Positions 8,698 through 18,336 are shown, counted from the first letter of the stretch. The stretch: DNA of 64,000 nt from Acidobacteriaceae bacterium UBA1307 (GCA_002307235.1 DBTV01000006.1:461-64460), one strand, 5' to 3'. The notes: a model not told the origin generated them from the letters alone. A program made the numbers and translations.

Positions 8698-9366
8698 CTA
8701 AGAACTATGCGTGTCGTTTTGAGCTTCTACTGATTTGAGAAGAGAATCAATTTTCCCCGAAGTTTTTAATTGACGAGCTGCAAGGACTACATTTTCCTTC
8801 ATGTCTAGAGGCCTATTATGGATAGGCTGAAGTATTTTCCAAGTGGACTCAAACGTTTGGCCGAGCATATGGCGATATAAAAGAATTCGAAAGATTCCTA
8901 GATCTATCTCGGCTCTTGCTAAAAGGCCACCAGTATCAAAAATTTTATCTAAACCGATAGTGAGCATTCGCGCGGAAATAGGATTTCCATGAGTGAGCGC
9001 ATGGAGACAATCAAGAAGGGGCTCATTGATCCCTGGAAGTTTTTTCTCGAGGTGTGATATCTTTCCTTCGCCAATAGCTTCGTTGATCAGGGTGTCAATC
9101 TTGATAAGGTGTGGGCTCTTGGGTCTCTGAAATGTGGCTTTACCCGCATTCAGTAGGTCTTGATCTGTTGCCCAGACTAAAAACCAAACTCCGCGTCTTG
9201 TGTATTCAATAAAACTTCTGAGCGTCACTAGAAAATGAAAATCATTTTTTCCCTGTTGAGTCTGAATGCCTGAGAATATTTCAGAACTGGCGTACAGGTA
9301 CTGCTCAGCAATTACGTTTCGATATTGGTCAGGTCTAATTGCTACCGTCTCATCCATGTCGTCCAT
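8698..9366 (-). CDS. Hypothetical protein in AT-rich DNA, 222 aa
   Basis: I do not recognise the family. The predicted protein is mostly alpha-helical and soluble (FHFLVTLRSFIEYTRRGVWF; LLDCLHALTHGNPISARMLT; LIKIDTLINEAIGEGKISHL), with no signal peptide or obvious catalytic motif. Its DNA is clearly more AT-rich than both neighbours and uses A/T-ending codons freely, which suggests recent acquisition. AGGAGG about 12 bases before the ATG at 9366 supports the start; an ATG three codons in is possible. It is convergent with the sigma/anti-sigma pair, ending only 10 bp from it. It resembles the helical accessory proteins often found in defence islands, but nothing confirms that. Confidence 0.6.
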   Translation of the reverse strand: MDDMDETVAIRPDQYRNVIAEQYLYASSEIFSGIQTQQGKNDFHFLVTLRSFIEYTRRGVWFLVWATDQDLLNAGKATFQRPKSPHLIKIDTLINEAIGEGKISHLEKKLPGINEPLLDCLHALTHGNPISARMLTIGLDKIFDTGGLLARAEIDLGIFRILLYRHMLGQTFESTWKILQPIHNRPLDMKENVVLAARQLKTSGKIDSLLKSVEAQNDTHSS

Positions 9367-9403
9367 TATTTATCTTTCCTCCTGTATGTCAACAAACTTA
9401 TAA

Positions 9404-9449
9404 GATGTTTGATCCCAGGCATTGTATAAGGCCCCTGGAATCAAACATC
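9404..9449. terminator. Inverted repeat, probable minus-strand terminator
   Basis: Two 16-base arms (9404-9419 and 9434-9449) with one mismatch and a 14-base loop. It lies 16 bp after the stop of the minus-strand YvlD-like gene and upstream of the AT-rich gene. On the minus strand it is followed by TTATAAGTTTGTT. It may terminate the upstream gene; it may also be the edge of the acquired segment. Confidence 0.55.
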
Positions 9450-9465
9450 AAAGCAAAAAGAAGTT

Positions 9466-9804
9466 CTACCTAGTAACGGTGCGGATGATCATGCCGAGCA
9501 CGGCGAGAATCACGGCGGCGACCAGCGGCGCGAGCGGGCTGGTGATGGAGAAGCCCGCGACGAACCACGAGGCGACCCAGAGCATCAGCGCGTTGATCAC
9601 CAGCAGAAACAGGCCCAGCGTGAAGATGCTCAAGGGCAACGTGACGAGCTTGAGCAGGCGGCCGAAGGTGGCATTGAGCAGGCCGATGACCAGCGAGGCG
9701 ATGAGCGCCGGGCCGATGCCCTGGATGTGAAATCCGTGAACGAAATGTGAGACCACGAGCAGCGCGACGGCGCTGAGCAGCCATTGAACAAGCAGGCCGA
9801 TCAT
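9466..9804 (-). CDS. Phage-holin-4-superfamily (YvlD-like) membrane protein
   Basis: A 112-residue protein with four hydrophobic segments (MIGLLVQWLLSAVALLVVSH; GPALIASLVIGLLNATFGRL; LPLSIFTLGLFLLVINALML; LAPLVAAVILAVLGMIIRTV), the pattern of the PF04020/YvlD family. Despite the family name these are chromosomal membrane proteins without a lysis role. The ATG at 9804 gives the family's usual length, and GGAGG lies about 13 bases upstream. A longer in-frame reading to 9954 would add an implausible basic leader that overlaps the start of the photolyase gene. It is transcribed divergently from the photolyase gene. Confidence 0.82.
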   Translation of the reverse strand: MIGLLVQWLLSAVALLVVSHFVHGFHIQGIGPALIASLVIGLLNATFGRLLKLVTLPLSIFTLGLFLLVINALMLWVASWFVAGFSITSPLAPLVAAVILAVLGMIIRTVTR

Positions 9805-9937
9805 GATTAGAAAAAATCCTCCCAGGGCGGTGCGCCCTCTTTTTGGTATAGCACGAGCGTGGACAGTGTGGAGCGCCGTGCTTGCCGCGCACGGTTTTTG
9901 TGGCGCGCGGGCGCGGCATCGGCGAGAATAACTTGCG

Positions 9938-11344
9938 ATGAGCGAAAACAGCACCTTGCCCGCCGAACTCGAAGCACTGAGCCAGCAACCGCGCGTGACG
10001 GTGCGCCGTCCCGGGCCCTGGCGCGGGGGCCGCTGTGTTGTCTACTGGATGCAGCGTGCCGGGCGCATCCTGGCCAACCCCGCGCTCGAGGTGGCGATTG
10101 CCGCCGCCAATCTTCTCGATCTTCCCGTGGTCGTCTACTTTCAGGTGATTCCGAATTACCCGAATGCGAATCTGCGTCACTATCATTTTTTGCAGCAGGG
10201 GTTGCGCGATGTGGCCGCCGACGCAGCAGAGCGCGGCGTGGGCTTCGTGGTGCGGCGCCGGTTGCCGAAGGGCGGCGCCACGCTCGAGGGGTTTCTTGAA
10301 GAGGTAGATGCAGCGCTGGTGATTGGCGACGAGAACCCTTGCCGCGCGCCGGAGCGCTGGCGGCAGGTGCTGGCGACGCGGCTCAAGCTGCCCTTCTGGA
10401 CCGTGGATGCCGATGTCGTTGTGCCTTCAAAGCTCTTCGGACGGAGTTATACGCTGCTGCATCACTTTCGCCCGCATCTGAAAAAAGAGTTAGACAAATT
10501 TCTGGTAGCGAGCGAGGAAGTGAAACCGCTCCACGCGTGGGCCCCGGAGAAAGCAATCGAAAGTTCTTCGCTCGACGTGGAGATTACCGAGGGATTTACC
10601 GAGTTAGATCGTACGATAACTCCGGTGGATAGCTTTTGCGGTGGCACACATGCGGCGCTGCGGCTGCTCGACCGTTTTCTTGAAGACGGGCTGGCCGATT
10701 ACGACGAGAAGAGAAATCACCCGGAACTGCGCGGTACGAGCAGGCTATCGCCCTATCTGCACTTTGGGCATATTTCACCCATCACCATTGCCCTGGCGGT
10801 GAAGCGCGTTGCAGCAGAGGGGCGCGTGACCAGTTGGGCCTCGGAAAAGTTTCTGGAGCAGTTGATCAGCTGGCGTGAGTTATCGGTACTTTTCGTGCGG
10901 TATGAGGCGAATTACGACAACTGGAACTGCGCCGCGCCGTGGGCACGCAAAACGCTGCTTGAGCACGTAAAGGATGAGCGCAAGCATTACTCCTTCGATA
11001 CGTTGGAGCGCGCCGAAACCCAGGACGAGTTATGGAACGCAGCGCAGCGGCAGATGGTCACGACCGGCTGGATGCATAACTACATGCGCATGTACTGGGC
11101 GAAGAAGATTCTCGAGTGGGCGCCGGACCCCGAGCACGCCTTCGAGTGGGCAGTCACGTTGAACGACCGCTACGAACTCGATGGGCGCGATCCGAACGGC
11201 TATGCGGGCATTGCCTGGGCGATTGTCGGCCGTCATGACCGGCCCTGGTTCAACCGTCCGGTCTTCGGTCTGGTGCGTCCGATGAGCGGCAAGGCGCTCG
11301 AGAAAAAGTTCGACTCACGAACTTATGTTCGCCAAAATACTTAG
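9938..11344 (+). CDS. phr: Deoxyribodipyrimidine photolyase, class II
   Basis: A 468-residue class II CPD photolyase that splits UV-induced cyclobutane pyrimidine dimers using FADH- and light. Seen: an N-terminal photolyase Rossmann domain (CVVYWMQRAGRILANPALEV; LPVVVYFQVIPNYPNANLRH) and a C-terminal FAD-binding helical domain. The latter carries the class II hallmarks WMHNYMRMYWAKKILEW, YELDGRDPNGYAGIAW and HDRPWFNRPVFG. The LSPYLHFGHIS motif lines the FAD site. Full length. Class II rather than class I or cryptochrome is clear from the DGRDPNGYAG/WFNRPVFG signatures. It is monocistronic, divergent from the YvlD-like gene. Confidence 0.95.
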   Translation: MSENSTLPAELEALSQQPRVTVRRPGPWRGGRCVVYWMQRAGRILANPALEVAIAAANLLDLPVVVYFQVIPNYPNANLRHYHFLQQGLRDVAADAAERGVGFVVRRRLPKGGATLEGFLEEVDAALVIGDENPCRAPERWRQVLATRLKLPFWTVDADVVVPSKLFGRSYTLLHHFRPHLKKELDKFLVASEEVKPLHAWAPEKAIESSSLDVEITEGFTELDRTITPVDSFCGGTHAALRLLDRFLEDGLADYDEKRNHPELRGTSRLSPYLHFGHISPITIALAVKRVAAEGRVTSWASEKFLEQLISWRELSVLFVRYEANYDNWNCAAPWARKTLLEHVKDERKHYSFDTLERAETQDELWNAAQRQMVTTGWMHNYMRMYWAKKILEWAPDPEHAFEWAVTLNDRYELDGRDPNGYAGIAWAIVGRHDRPWFNRPVFGLVRPMSGKALEKKFDSRTYVRQNT

Positions 11345-11414
11345 TCCAGTTAACGGCCGAGGTACGCGGTCGATTCCTGCAAAACAAAGGCTTTTCTCTG
11401 GATCTTCCGGCTCC

Positions 11415-11420
11415 TATAAT
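11415..11420 (+). promoter_or_regulatory. -10 promoter element TATAAT
   Basis: A perfect TATAAT at 11415-11420 in the 189-bp gap before the giant surface protein. The -35 position carries only TTTTCT, so it is a weak or extended-type promoter. It would give a leader of about 110 nt. Confidence 0.35.
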
Positions 11421-11533
11421 GGGCCACAAACTCATTCCCGGAAGCTGCTTGTTTCGTGTGTCTGATTCCCTTAGGTTCCTGGCGCAGTCCCCACGGATGA
11501 TCGACAAGAGGGACGCCGGAGGCCAGACGCCAG

Positions 11534-14500
11534 GTGCGTGTGAGCGGGTATATGCACGAACGGAAACCTCGGGGGACTGTCCGTGTGGGCGGCGCGCGGT
11601 GTCGTGTCGCTCTGGCCGTGATCGTGCTGGCCGGAATGAGTTGCGTGTTGATTGCCGAAGAGGCAACTCCTTCCCAAGACAACAGAACTTTGGCGCAGCC
11701 GGCGCAGGTGCGTGCGGCGCGCAGTTTTTTATCCCGGCGCGGATGGACGCCGGAACGCGGCCTCTCCCCCAGAGCGAAGGCCGGGCGCGTCGTGGCGGGA
11801 GCTTCGGCTCTGGTCGCGGCGCGTCCGGCAGTCATAAGTGCGCATTGGTCGGCGTTGGGGCCAACGGCGGTGAACTCGACCAGCTTCGGGCTGATCGCGG
11901 GGCGGGTCACGGCGTTGGCGCTTGATCCGGGCGACACAACGGGCAACACGCTCTATGTGGGCACGACGGGCGGCGGCGTCTGGATGGCGTCGAACGCGGC
12001 CACCTCGGATGCGACGACGGTCTCTTTTTTGCCGATGACCGATGCGGTCTCGGAGCTGAGCGGGGCGATTGCGGCTTCGGTAAGCATCGGCGCGCTTAGC
12101 GTGCAGCCGGGGCAGACCGTGGGCACGGGCGTAATTCTGGCGGGCACGGGCGACGCGAACGATGTGACCTCGTCCTACTACGGCGCGGGGATTCTGCGTT
12201 CGACCGATGGCGGCAACAGTTGGAGCCTGATCAAGAAGACCTCGGATGTGGCCAGTGGACTGGGCTCCGATTACAACTTTGCAGGCATCGGTTTTGCCGG
12301 TTTTGCCTGGAGCACGACCAACACGCAGTTGGTGGTGGCCGCCGCTTCCGAGGCCTACGAGAGCACGCTGGTGGGCGCCGAGTATGCGGGCTCAAGTTGC
12401 AAGGGACTGTACTACTCGACCAACGCGGGCGCTGACTGGCATCTGGCGACGATCATGGACGGCTCGAATTTTGTGCAGGGGCCGACGGTCTCCTGCTCGG
12501 CCTCGGGCGGGAATGCGGCCACCGCGCTGGTCTGGAATCCGGTGCGGCAGATGTTCTATGCCGCGGTGCGCTATCACGGCTACTATCAGTCCTCGGACGG
12601 CGTGACCTGGACGCGCCTGAGCGCGCAGCCGGGCGCGAATCTGACTACGACAAAATGCCCGAGCAATCTTGGTTCCTCCGGCTCGACCGGCTGCCCGCTC
12701 TATCGCGGCGCGCTGGCCGTGAATCCGGTGACCGGTGACACCTTTGCCTGGACGGTGGACGCGGGCAATCTCGACCAGGGGCTGTGGCGCGATACCTGTT
12801 CGCTGGCGAGTGGCGCGTGCGCGGGCAACGCGGTTTCCTTTGCCACGCAGATCAAGACGACCGCGCTGGAGACCGCGGTGACGGGCGGCACGACTGGCAT
12901 TGCCGACGGCAGTTACACCTTGGCGTTGGCTGCGGTGCCCTATGGCAGCACCGACACCATTCTTTTGGCGGGCGCGGATGATCTGTGGCGCTGCGATCTG
13001 GCGATGGGCTGCGCCTGGCGAAATACGACGAATGCGACCTCGTGCATGTCGGCCAAGGTGGCGCCCTATCAGCACGCGTTGGCCTACAACGCGTCGAATC
13101 CGGCAGAGATTTTTTTGGGCAACGATGGCGGGCTATGGCGCTCGCTTGACTGGATTGCGGAGACTGGTTCGGCCTGCGCTGCGACCGACGCGAATCACTT
13201 CCAGAACATGAATACGAATCTTGGATCGCTGGCCGATGTCGAATCGCTTGCGCAGCCGGTAACGACGCCCTACACGATGCTGGCGGGCCTCGGCGTGAAC
13301 GGCGCGACGGGGGTGAAGTCCACGACGGCCACGTCCAATTGGCCTGCGGTGCTGGGCGGCTATGGCGGCGCGGTGGCCATCGACCCGAGCGATGCGGACA
13401 ACTGGTATGTGAACGATGCGGTGACCGGGGTTGCCATCTATCGCTGCGCGCAATCGACGGCCTGCACGGCGGCGGACTTTGGTGTGAATCCGGTTGTGGC
13501 CAGCGCGCAGGTGGGCGGCGACGGCGCGACGATGTCCACGCCCGCTCCGTTCACGCTCGATGCGCTCAATACGAGTGAGCTGCTCGTGGGCACCTGCCGG
13601 CTGTGGCGCGGCGTGGCCTCAAGCAATCTGACGGCGATCAGCGGCATCTTCGACAAAAGCTCATCGTCGACGAGCTGCCAGGGCAATGGCGCGATTGCCG
13701 CGATTGCCGCGCAGAAGATTACCAGCACGACCGAGGTGATTTACATCGGCATGCGCGGCGCCAACAACGGCGGCGGCAATCTTGCCGGTCATGTGTTGCG
13801 CGCAACCTTCGATGCAACCTCGTCATCGACGCCGAGTTGGACCGACGTGACGAGTGCGGTGAGCAACGACAGCTATGCCATGAATGCCTTTGGCTTCGAG
13901 ATTTCAAGCCTCGTCGTTGATGCGCACGATGCCACGGGAATGACCGCGTACGCAACCGTGGCCGCTCTGCCGACGACGAGCGAACCCGCGCAGACGCTCT
14001 ATCGCACCACCAACGGCGGCACGGGCTGGACGAGCATCATGGGCAACCTGCCGAGTGCGCCGGTCAACGCGCTGGCCATTGATCCGCAGGACGCGAACAC
14101 GGTCTATGTGGCGACCGATGTGGGCGTCTACTACACCACCGCGGCGGCGAGTTGCACCAGTTCGCCGCAGGATTGTTGGTCGGTATATGGCGGAGGGTTG
14201 CCGCTGGCTCCGGTGGTGGGCCTGAGCGCCTCGCCGCTCGGTGCCTCGACCGCGTCGCTGGTGGCGGCGACCTATGGCCGCGGCCTCTGGTGGGCCGAGC
14301 TTGCAACCAGCGGCGTGGCGCTGACGACGGCGACGGCGAGCCCGACCTCGCTCGACTTTGGCACCTTCGATGTTGGCGCAACCAGCACCGCCCAGACGGT
14401 GACGTTGACCAACACCGGATCGGTGGCGCTGATGCCTACGGCGATCAGTATCGGCAGTGACTTTGTCGAAACAGAGAACTGCCTGAGCCAGTCGATTGCC

Positions 14501-16399
14501 GTGGGAGCCAGTTGCACGAGCACCGTCAGCTTCCGGCCGAATGCCGCGGGCGCATTGAGTGAGCAGATGACGATCAGCACCAATGTTTCCGGCGGACAGA
14601 TCGTGGTGGCTTTGACGGGCACCGGTCACGCGACCACCGCGACGGTGACGGCGACGCCGGTGACCATTGACTTTGGCACAGTGCTGCTTGGCACCACCTC
14701 GACGGCCTATTCCGTTTCGGTGCAGAACATTGCCCAGACGGCACAGGCCATCAGCAGCATTTCCATCAGTTCGCCTTTTACGATTGCCAGCAACAGTTGC
14801 GGCACGACGAGCCTAGCGGCGTCTGCGGCCTGCGCGATGACGGTGACCTTTTCGCCGACCGAGGGAAGAAAGTACACCGGCACGCTGACCCTGCGCGATG
14901 ATGCGGGCACGCAGATTGTCTATTTGAATGGTGTGGGCGGCACTGCGCCGACCGACACGCTGAGCACCACCGCGCTCGCGTTTCCCGACACGGCCGTCGA
15001 TGCGCTTTCCGTGGCCGAAACGGTGACGATCACCAACACGGGCTCGTTCCCGCTCAAGTCGATTGCGCTTTCGATCAAGGGCGAGTTTTTGCAGAGCAGC
15101 ACCTGCGGTACGAGTCTGGCGGGCAACGCGAGTTGTGTGATCGCGGTCTACTTTGCGCCGACGGAAATCGCCTCGCTTAGCGGCACGCTTACCATCGCGG
15201 ATGCGCTGCGGACGCAGACCGTTGCGCTCAGTGGCAAGGGCGTGGCGACGCCGGTCTTCAGCGTTGCGCCCACGTCGTTGGCCTTCACCAATCAGACGGT
15301 GGGCATTGCCAGCGCACCGCAGACGGTGACGGTGACCAATGCCGGAGCGGCTCCGATGGCGAATGTTGGCTTCCAGCTCTCCGGCGTGGCAGCATCGAGT
15401 TATGTGCTGCAAGCCAACACCTGCGGCGCGACGCTGGCCGCGGGCGCAAGTTGCTCGGTGCAGGTGGTCTTTACGCCGAGTGATTCGGGACTGATCTCCG
15501 CCGTACTGGTCGTTAGTTCTTCGACCGCGCATGTGGCTGCGGCCTCGGTCGCGCTCAACGGCACGGCGCAGGCGGCGAATGGACTCTACATCACGCCGCT
15601 CACGGTGAATTTCTCGCTCATCGGTGTCGGCCAAACCAGCGCAACGCACACGGTGACCATCACCAACAACAACAGCTTCACCGTGGCGCAGCCCGTCGGT
15701 GCGACCTCCTCACCCTTTGCCCTGAGTCAAAACACCTGCACGGCGAATCTGGCCGCCGGAGATCGTTGCACGATGACGGTGAGTTTTGCGCCAACGACCA
15801 CCGGCGATCAATCTGGCACGCTCGTCATTAGCTCGGCCAGTGTGACGACTTCGAGCAAAGTAACGCTCACCGGCACCGGCTTTGATTTTTCCGTTGCGGC
15901 CTCCGGTACAAGCACGAAGACCGTCGCCGCCGGGCAGACGGCGAGTTATAACTTTACGATCGTCGCCGCCAGCGGACTCACCGGCAGCTATACCTATAGC
16001 TACGCGTGCAGTTCGTTGCCGACGGGCGCGACCTGCAGTTTCAACCCCACCACGACGACGGCCACTGGCGGCGTCTCCGGCTATGTGACGCTGTCGATCA
16101 CCACCACCGGCAAAACCTCGGCGCAGGTGCGGAGCGTGCCCTCTGCCTTGCGGTTCATCCCGCTCTGGTGCGGCCTTGTGCTGGTGCCGCTGGCCTGGCG
16201 CAGGCGCGGCCGCATTGCGCGGCTGCTTGCCTTGCTTCTGCTCGTGACGGGACTCGTCACCGGTTGCGCTTCGGCCGGGCTTACGCACTCCGGCTCCGGT
16301 TCGGGCACAATCACGCCGGCTGGCAGCTATTCGATTCCCGTCACGGTCACCTCAAACGGGCTTTCGCACGCGGTCACGCTGACTCTGGTCGTGGATTAA
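11534..16399 (+). CDS. Giant secreted beta-propeller / ASH-repeat protein, 1621 aa
   Basis: It has an N-terminal signal segment (VALAVIVLAGMSCVLIA), then a BNR/VPS10-like propeller to about residue 920, with repeated Asp/Ser-box strands such as LRSTDGGNSWS, YYSTNAGADWH, YQSSDGVTWT and YRTTNGGTGWT. Five tandem ASPM-SPD2-Hydin-type Ig repeats follow (about 933-1449), each opening like SLDFGTFDVGATS and carrying two Cys about 12 apart (NTCGATLAAGASC). After a further Ig-like stretch a hydrophobic/basic segment at about 1536-1580 contains TGC, followed by a Ser/Gly linker and one more beta unit. It is probably surface-exposed, with an adhesion or sialidase-like recognition role; no catalytic residues were identified. 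GTG at 11534 has GGAGG 11 bases upstream; ATG at 11552 is the alternative start. Confidence 0.85.
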   Translation: MRVSGYMHERKPRGTVRVGGARCRVALAVIVLAGMSCVLIAEEATPSQDNRTLAQPAQVRAARSFLSRRGWTPERGLSPRAKAGRVVAGASALVAARPAVISAHWSALGPTAVNSTSFGLIAGRVTALALDPGDTTGNTLYVGTTGGGVWMASNAATSDATTVSFLPMTDAVSELSGAIAASVSIGALSVQPGQTVGTGVILAGTGDANDVTSSYYGAGILRSTDGGNSWSLIKKTSDVASGLGSDYNFAGIGFAGFAWSTTNTQLVVAAASEAYESTLVGAEYAGSSCKGLYYSTNAGADWHLATIMDGSNFVQGPTVSCSASGGNAATALVWNPVRQMFYAAVRYHGYYQSSDGVTWTRLSAQPGANLTTTKCPSNLGSSGSTGCPLYRGALAVNPVTGDTFAWTVDAGNLDQGLWRDTCSLASGACAGNAVSFATQIKTTALETAVTGGTTGIADGSYTLALAAVPYGSTDTILLAGADDLWRCDLAMGCAWRNTTNATSCMSAKVAPYQHALAYNASNPAEIFLGNDGGLWRSLDWIAETGSACAATDANHFQNMNTNLGSLADVESLAQPVTTPYTMLAGLGVNGATGVKSTTATSNWPAVLGGYGGAVAIDPSDADNWYVNDAVTGVAIYRCAQSTACTAADFGVNPVVASAQVGGDGATMSTPAPFTLDALNTSELLVGTCRLWRGVASSNLTAISGIFDKSSSSTSCQGNGAIAAIAAQKITSTTEVIYIGMRGANNGGGNLAGHVLRATFDATSSSTPSWTDVTSAVSNDSYAMNAFGFEISSLVVDAHDATGMTAYATVAALPTTSEPAQTLYRTTNGGTGWTSIMGNLPSAPVNALAIDPQDANTVYVATDVGVYYTTAAASCTSSPQDCWSVYGGGLPLAPVVGLSASPLGASTASLVAATYGRGLWWAELATSGVALTTATASPTSLDFGTFDVGATSTAQTVTLTNTGSVALMPTAISIGSDFVETENCLSQSIAVGASCTSTVSFRPNAAGALSEQMTISTNVSGGQIVVALTGTGHATTATVTATPVTIDFGTVLLGTTSTAYSVSVQNIAQTAQAISSISISSPFTIASNSCGTTSLAASAACAMTVTFSPTEGRKYTGTLTLRDDAGTQIVYLNGVGGTAPTDTLSTTALAFPDTAVDALSVAETVTITNTGSFPLKSIALSIKGEFLQSSTCGTSLAGNASCVIAVYFAPTEIASLSGTLTIADALRTQTVALSGKGVATPVFSVAPTSLAFTNQTVGIASAPQTVTVTNAGAAPMANVGFQLSGVAASSYVLQANTCGATLAAGASCSVQVVFTPSDSGLISAVLVVSSSTAHVAAASVALNGTAQAANGLYITPLTVNFSLIGVGQTSATHTVTITNNNSFTVAQPVGATSSPFALSQNTCTANLAAGDRCTMTVSFAPTTTGDQSGTLVISSASVTTSSKVTLTGTGFDFSVAASGTSTKTVAAGQTASYNFTIVAASGLTGSYTYSYACSSLPTGATCSFNPTTTTATGGVSGYVTLSITTTGKTSAQVRSVPSALRFIPLWCGLVLVPLAWRRRGRIARLLALLLLVTGLVTGCASAGLTHSGSGSGTITPAGSYSIPVTVTSNGLSHAVTLTLVVD

Positions 16400-16497
16400 A
16401 AAAACGTATTGCCCCACGCCGTATACTTAGACTTCGGAGTATCCCGAGCCGCCGCCCTCGCGCGCGTGGCCATTCTACCGATAGGGAAGAGCAGCCG

Positions 16498-16809
16498 ATG
16501 ACCGCCAAAGTCAGTGTGGAAGAAGTGGAGCGCGTGGCCGAGCTGGCCCACCTCGAACTGAAGGCCGATGAGTCCAAGCGCATGCTGAAGGACCTCAACG
16601 CCATTCTCGATTACGTGGCCGAGCTCAACGAGATTGATACCACCGGCATTGCGCCGCTGGAGCAGATCAGCGAACTGGAAGGCGTCGGCGGCGTGACCGA
16701 TCTGCGCGCCGACAGCGTGGTTGCCTCAGTGGATCGCGCCACCGTGATGGCCGCGGCTCCTGAAAGCGACGGAGCCTTCTTCAAGGTGCCCAAGGTGATC
16801 GAGCGCTAA
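16498..16809 (+). CDS. gatC: Asp-tRNA(Asn)/Glu-tRNA(Gln) amidotransferase subunit C
   Basis: A 103-residue GatC, the small belt subunit that wraps and stabilises GatA in the GatCAB transamidosome. The family start (VSVEEVERVAELAHLELKAD), the central KRMLKDLNAILDYVAELNEI and the proline-containing tail ending FFKVPKVIER are all present. The ATG at 16498 matches the family start, with a weak AGGGAAGAG ribosome site about 6 bases upstream. It is followed 69 bp later by gatA, an operon conserved in bacteria that make Gln-tRNA or Asn-tRNA indirectly. gatB is not in the window. Confidence 0.95.
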   Translation: MTAKVSVEEVERVAELAHLELKADESKRMLKDLNAILDYVAELNEIDTTGIAPLEQISELEGVGGVTDLRADSVVASVDRATVMAAAPESDGAFFKVPKVIER

Positions 16810-16878
16810 AGTGCGTTTTGGATGAACCCACGCCGCGCACTGCGCGATACCAGAGACCATTGCGGAAAGGAAAATCGA

Positions 16879-18336
16879 TTGCCGAGCGAAACGACAAGCT
16901 ACGTTGAGACGCCGAAGAGCCTCGCCACGCTGCGCGAGGAAATTGCCAGCGGAAAGACCAAGGCCACCGCGCTGGCGGCAGGCTATTATGAACGCATCGC
17001 GCAGGTGAACCCGCACCTGAACGCCTATCTGAATCTGACCAAGGAACGCGCTCTGGCGCAGGCCGAGCGCATCGACGCACTTGCCGCCAAGGGCGATCCG
17101 CTGCCCGCGCTGGCTGGCATTCCTGTCGGCATCAAGGACACGCTGGTGGCCAAGGGTGCGCCCTCGACCGCTGGCTCGAAGATTCTTGCCGGTTACGAGG
17201 CGCCTTACGACGCCACACCCGTCGCCAGGCTCGAAGCCGCCGGAGCGGTCTTGCTCGGCAAGCTCAACTGCGACGAGTTCGCCATGGGCGGCTCGAATGA
17301 GAACTCGGCCTACGGTCCGGTGCACAACCCGGTTGATCTTGACCGCGTGCCGGGCGGCAGCTCGGGCGGTTCGGCGGCAGCCGTTGCGGCGAACCTCGCC
17401 GTGGCCACGCTTGGCTCCGACACCGGTGGCTCCATTCGCCAGCCCGCCAGCTTCTGCGGCGTGGTCGGCGTGCTGCCCACCTACGGCCGCGTTTCGCGCT
17501 ATGGACTGATCGCTTTCGCCTCTTCGCTTGACCGCGTCGGTCCCCTTGCCGCCAATGTGCGCGATGCGGCGACCCTGCTCGGGGTCATTGCCGGATACGA
17601 CGAGCAGGACGCGACCAGTTCGCTGGTGCCCGTTGCTGACTACGCCGCCGAGAGCGACCACGGCGTCGAGGGGCTGCGCATCGGCGTGCCTGCCGAATAT
17701 TTTGCCGAGGGTCTCGACCCCGAGGTTCGCGAAAAGATCGAAAAGGGCATCGAGGCGCTCAAGGCCGCCGGTTGTACCGTGAAGCCGGTTTCGCTGGCGC
17801 ACACCAAGTACGCCGTGCCGGTCTACTATCTGATCGCCACCGCCGAGGCCAGCGCCAACCTCGCCCGCTTTGACGGCGTGCGCTACGGCCACCGCTCGCC
17901 CGAGGCGAAGACGCTCGCCGGCCTGTACAAAAACTCGCGCGACGAGGGCTTTGGCCCCGAGGTCAAGCGCCGCATCCTGCTCGGCACCTACGCGCTTTCG
18001 GCCGGCTACTATGACGCCTACTACCGCAAGGCGCAGCAGGTGCGCCGTATTCTTGCCGAGGAGTTTTTGACGGCCTTTGCCGATGTCGACGCCATCGTGA
18101 CCCCGACCGCGCCCACGCCCGCCTTCAAAATCGGCGAAAAGGCCGACGACCCGCTGGCGATGTATCTGTCGGACATCTACACGGTCACTGCCAGCCTTGC
18201 CGGCATCTGCGGCGTCTCGGTGCCCTGCGGAAAAACCGCGGCCGGTTTGCCGGTCGGCATGCAGGTGCTGGCCCGCCACTTCGGCGAGTCGACCGCCTTC
18301 CGCGTGGCCCGTGCCGTCGAGGCCGCCGGGCTGTAA
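16879..18336 (+). CDS. gatA: Asp-tRNA(Asn)/Glu-tRNA(Gln) amidotransferase subunit A
   Basis: A 485-residue amidase-signature enzyme that releases ammonia from glutamine for transamidation of misacylated Glu-tRNA(Gln) or Asp-tRNA(Asn). The Ser-cisSer-Lys triad is intact: Lys86 in GIPVGIKDT, Ser161 in PGGSSGGSAAA and Ser185 in DTGGSIRQPA. The C-terminal half is typical (YGLIAFASSLDRVGP; GTYALSAGYYDAYY; ADVDAIVTPTAPTPAF). The start is taken as TTG at 16879 because AAAGGA lies 7 bases upstream and the length then fits the family. An in-frame ATG at 16822 would add 19 residues without a ribosome site. It ends just before a UUCG-loop terminator. Confidence 0.95.
   Translation: MPSETTSYVETPKSLATLREEIASGKTKATALAAGYYERIAQVNPHLNAYLNLTKERALAQAERIDALAAKGDPLPALAGIPVGIKDTLVAKGAPSTAGSKILAGYEAPYDATPVARLEAAGAVLLGKLNCDEFAMGGSNENSAYGPVHNPVDLDRVPGGSSGGSAAAVAANLAVATLGSDTGGSIRQPASFCGVVGVLPTYGRVSRYGLIAFASSLDRVGPLAANVRDAATLLGVIAGYDEQDATSSLVPVADYAAESDHGVEGLRIGVPAEYFAEGLDPEVREKIEKGIEALKAAGCTVKPVSLAHTKYAVPVYYLIATAEASANLARFDGVRYGHRSPEAKTLAGLYKNSRDEGFGPEVKRRILLGTYALSAGYYDAYYRKAQQVRRILAEEFLTAFADVDAIVTPTAPTPAFKIGEKADDPLAMYLSDIYTVTASLAGICGVSVPCGKTAAGLPVGMQVLARHFGESTAFRVARAVEAAGL

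Noticed and set aside
9466..9804. Evidence for a prophage (phage holin family name)
   Set aside because: This holin-4 family is a common chromosomal membrane protein; no phage structural or integrase genes are nearby.
9938..11344. Cryptochrome
   Set aside because: The class II photolyase signatures (YELDGRDPNGYAG, HDRPWFNRPVFG) are intact.
16726..18279. 517-codon open frame on the minus strand
   Set aside because: Antisense to gatA/gatC; Arg/Gly/His-rich composition and no family match.
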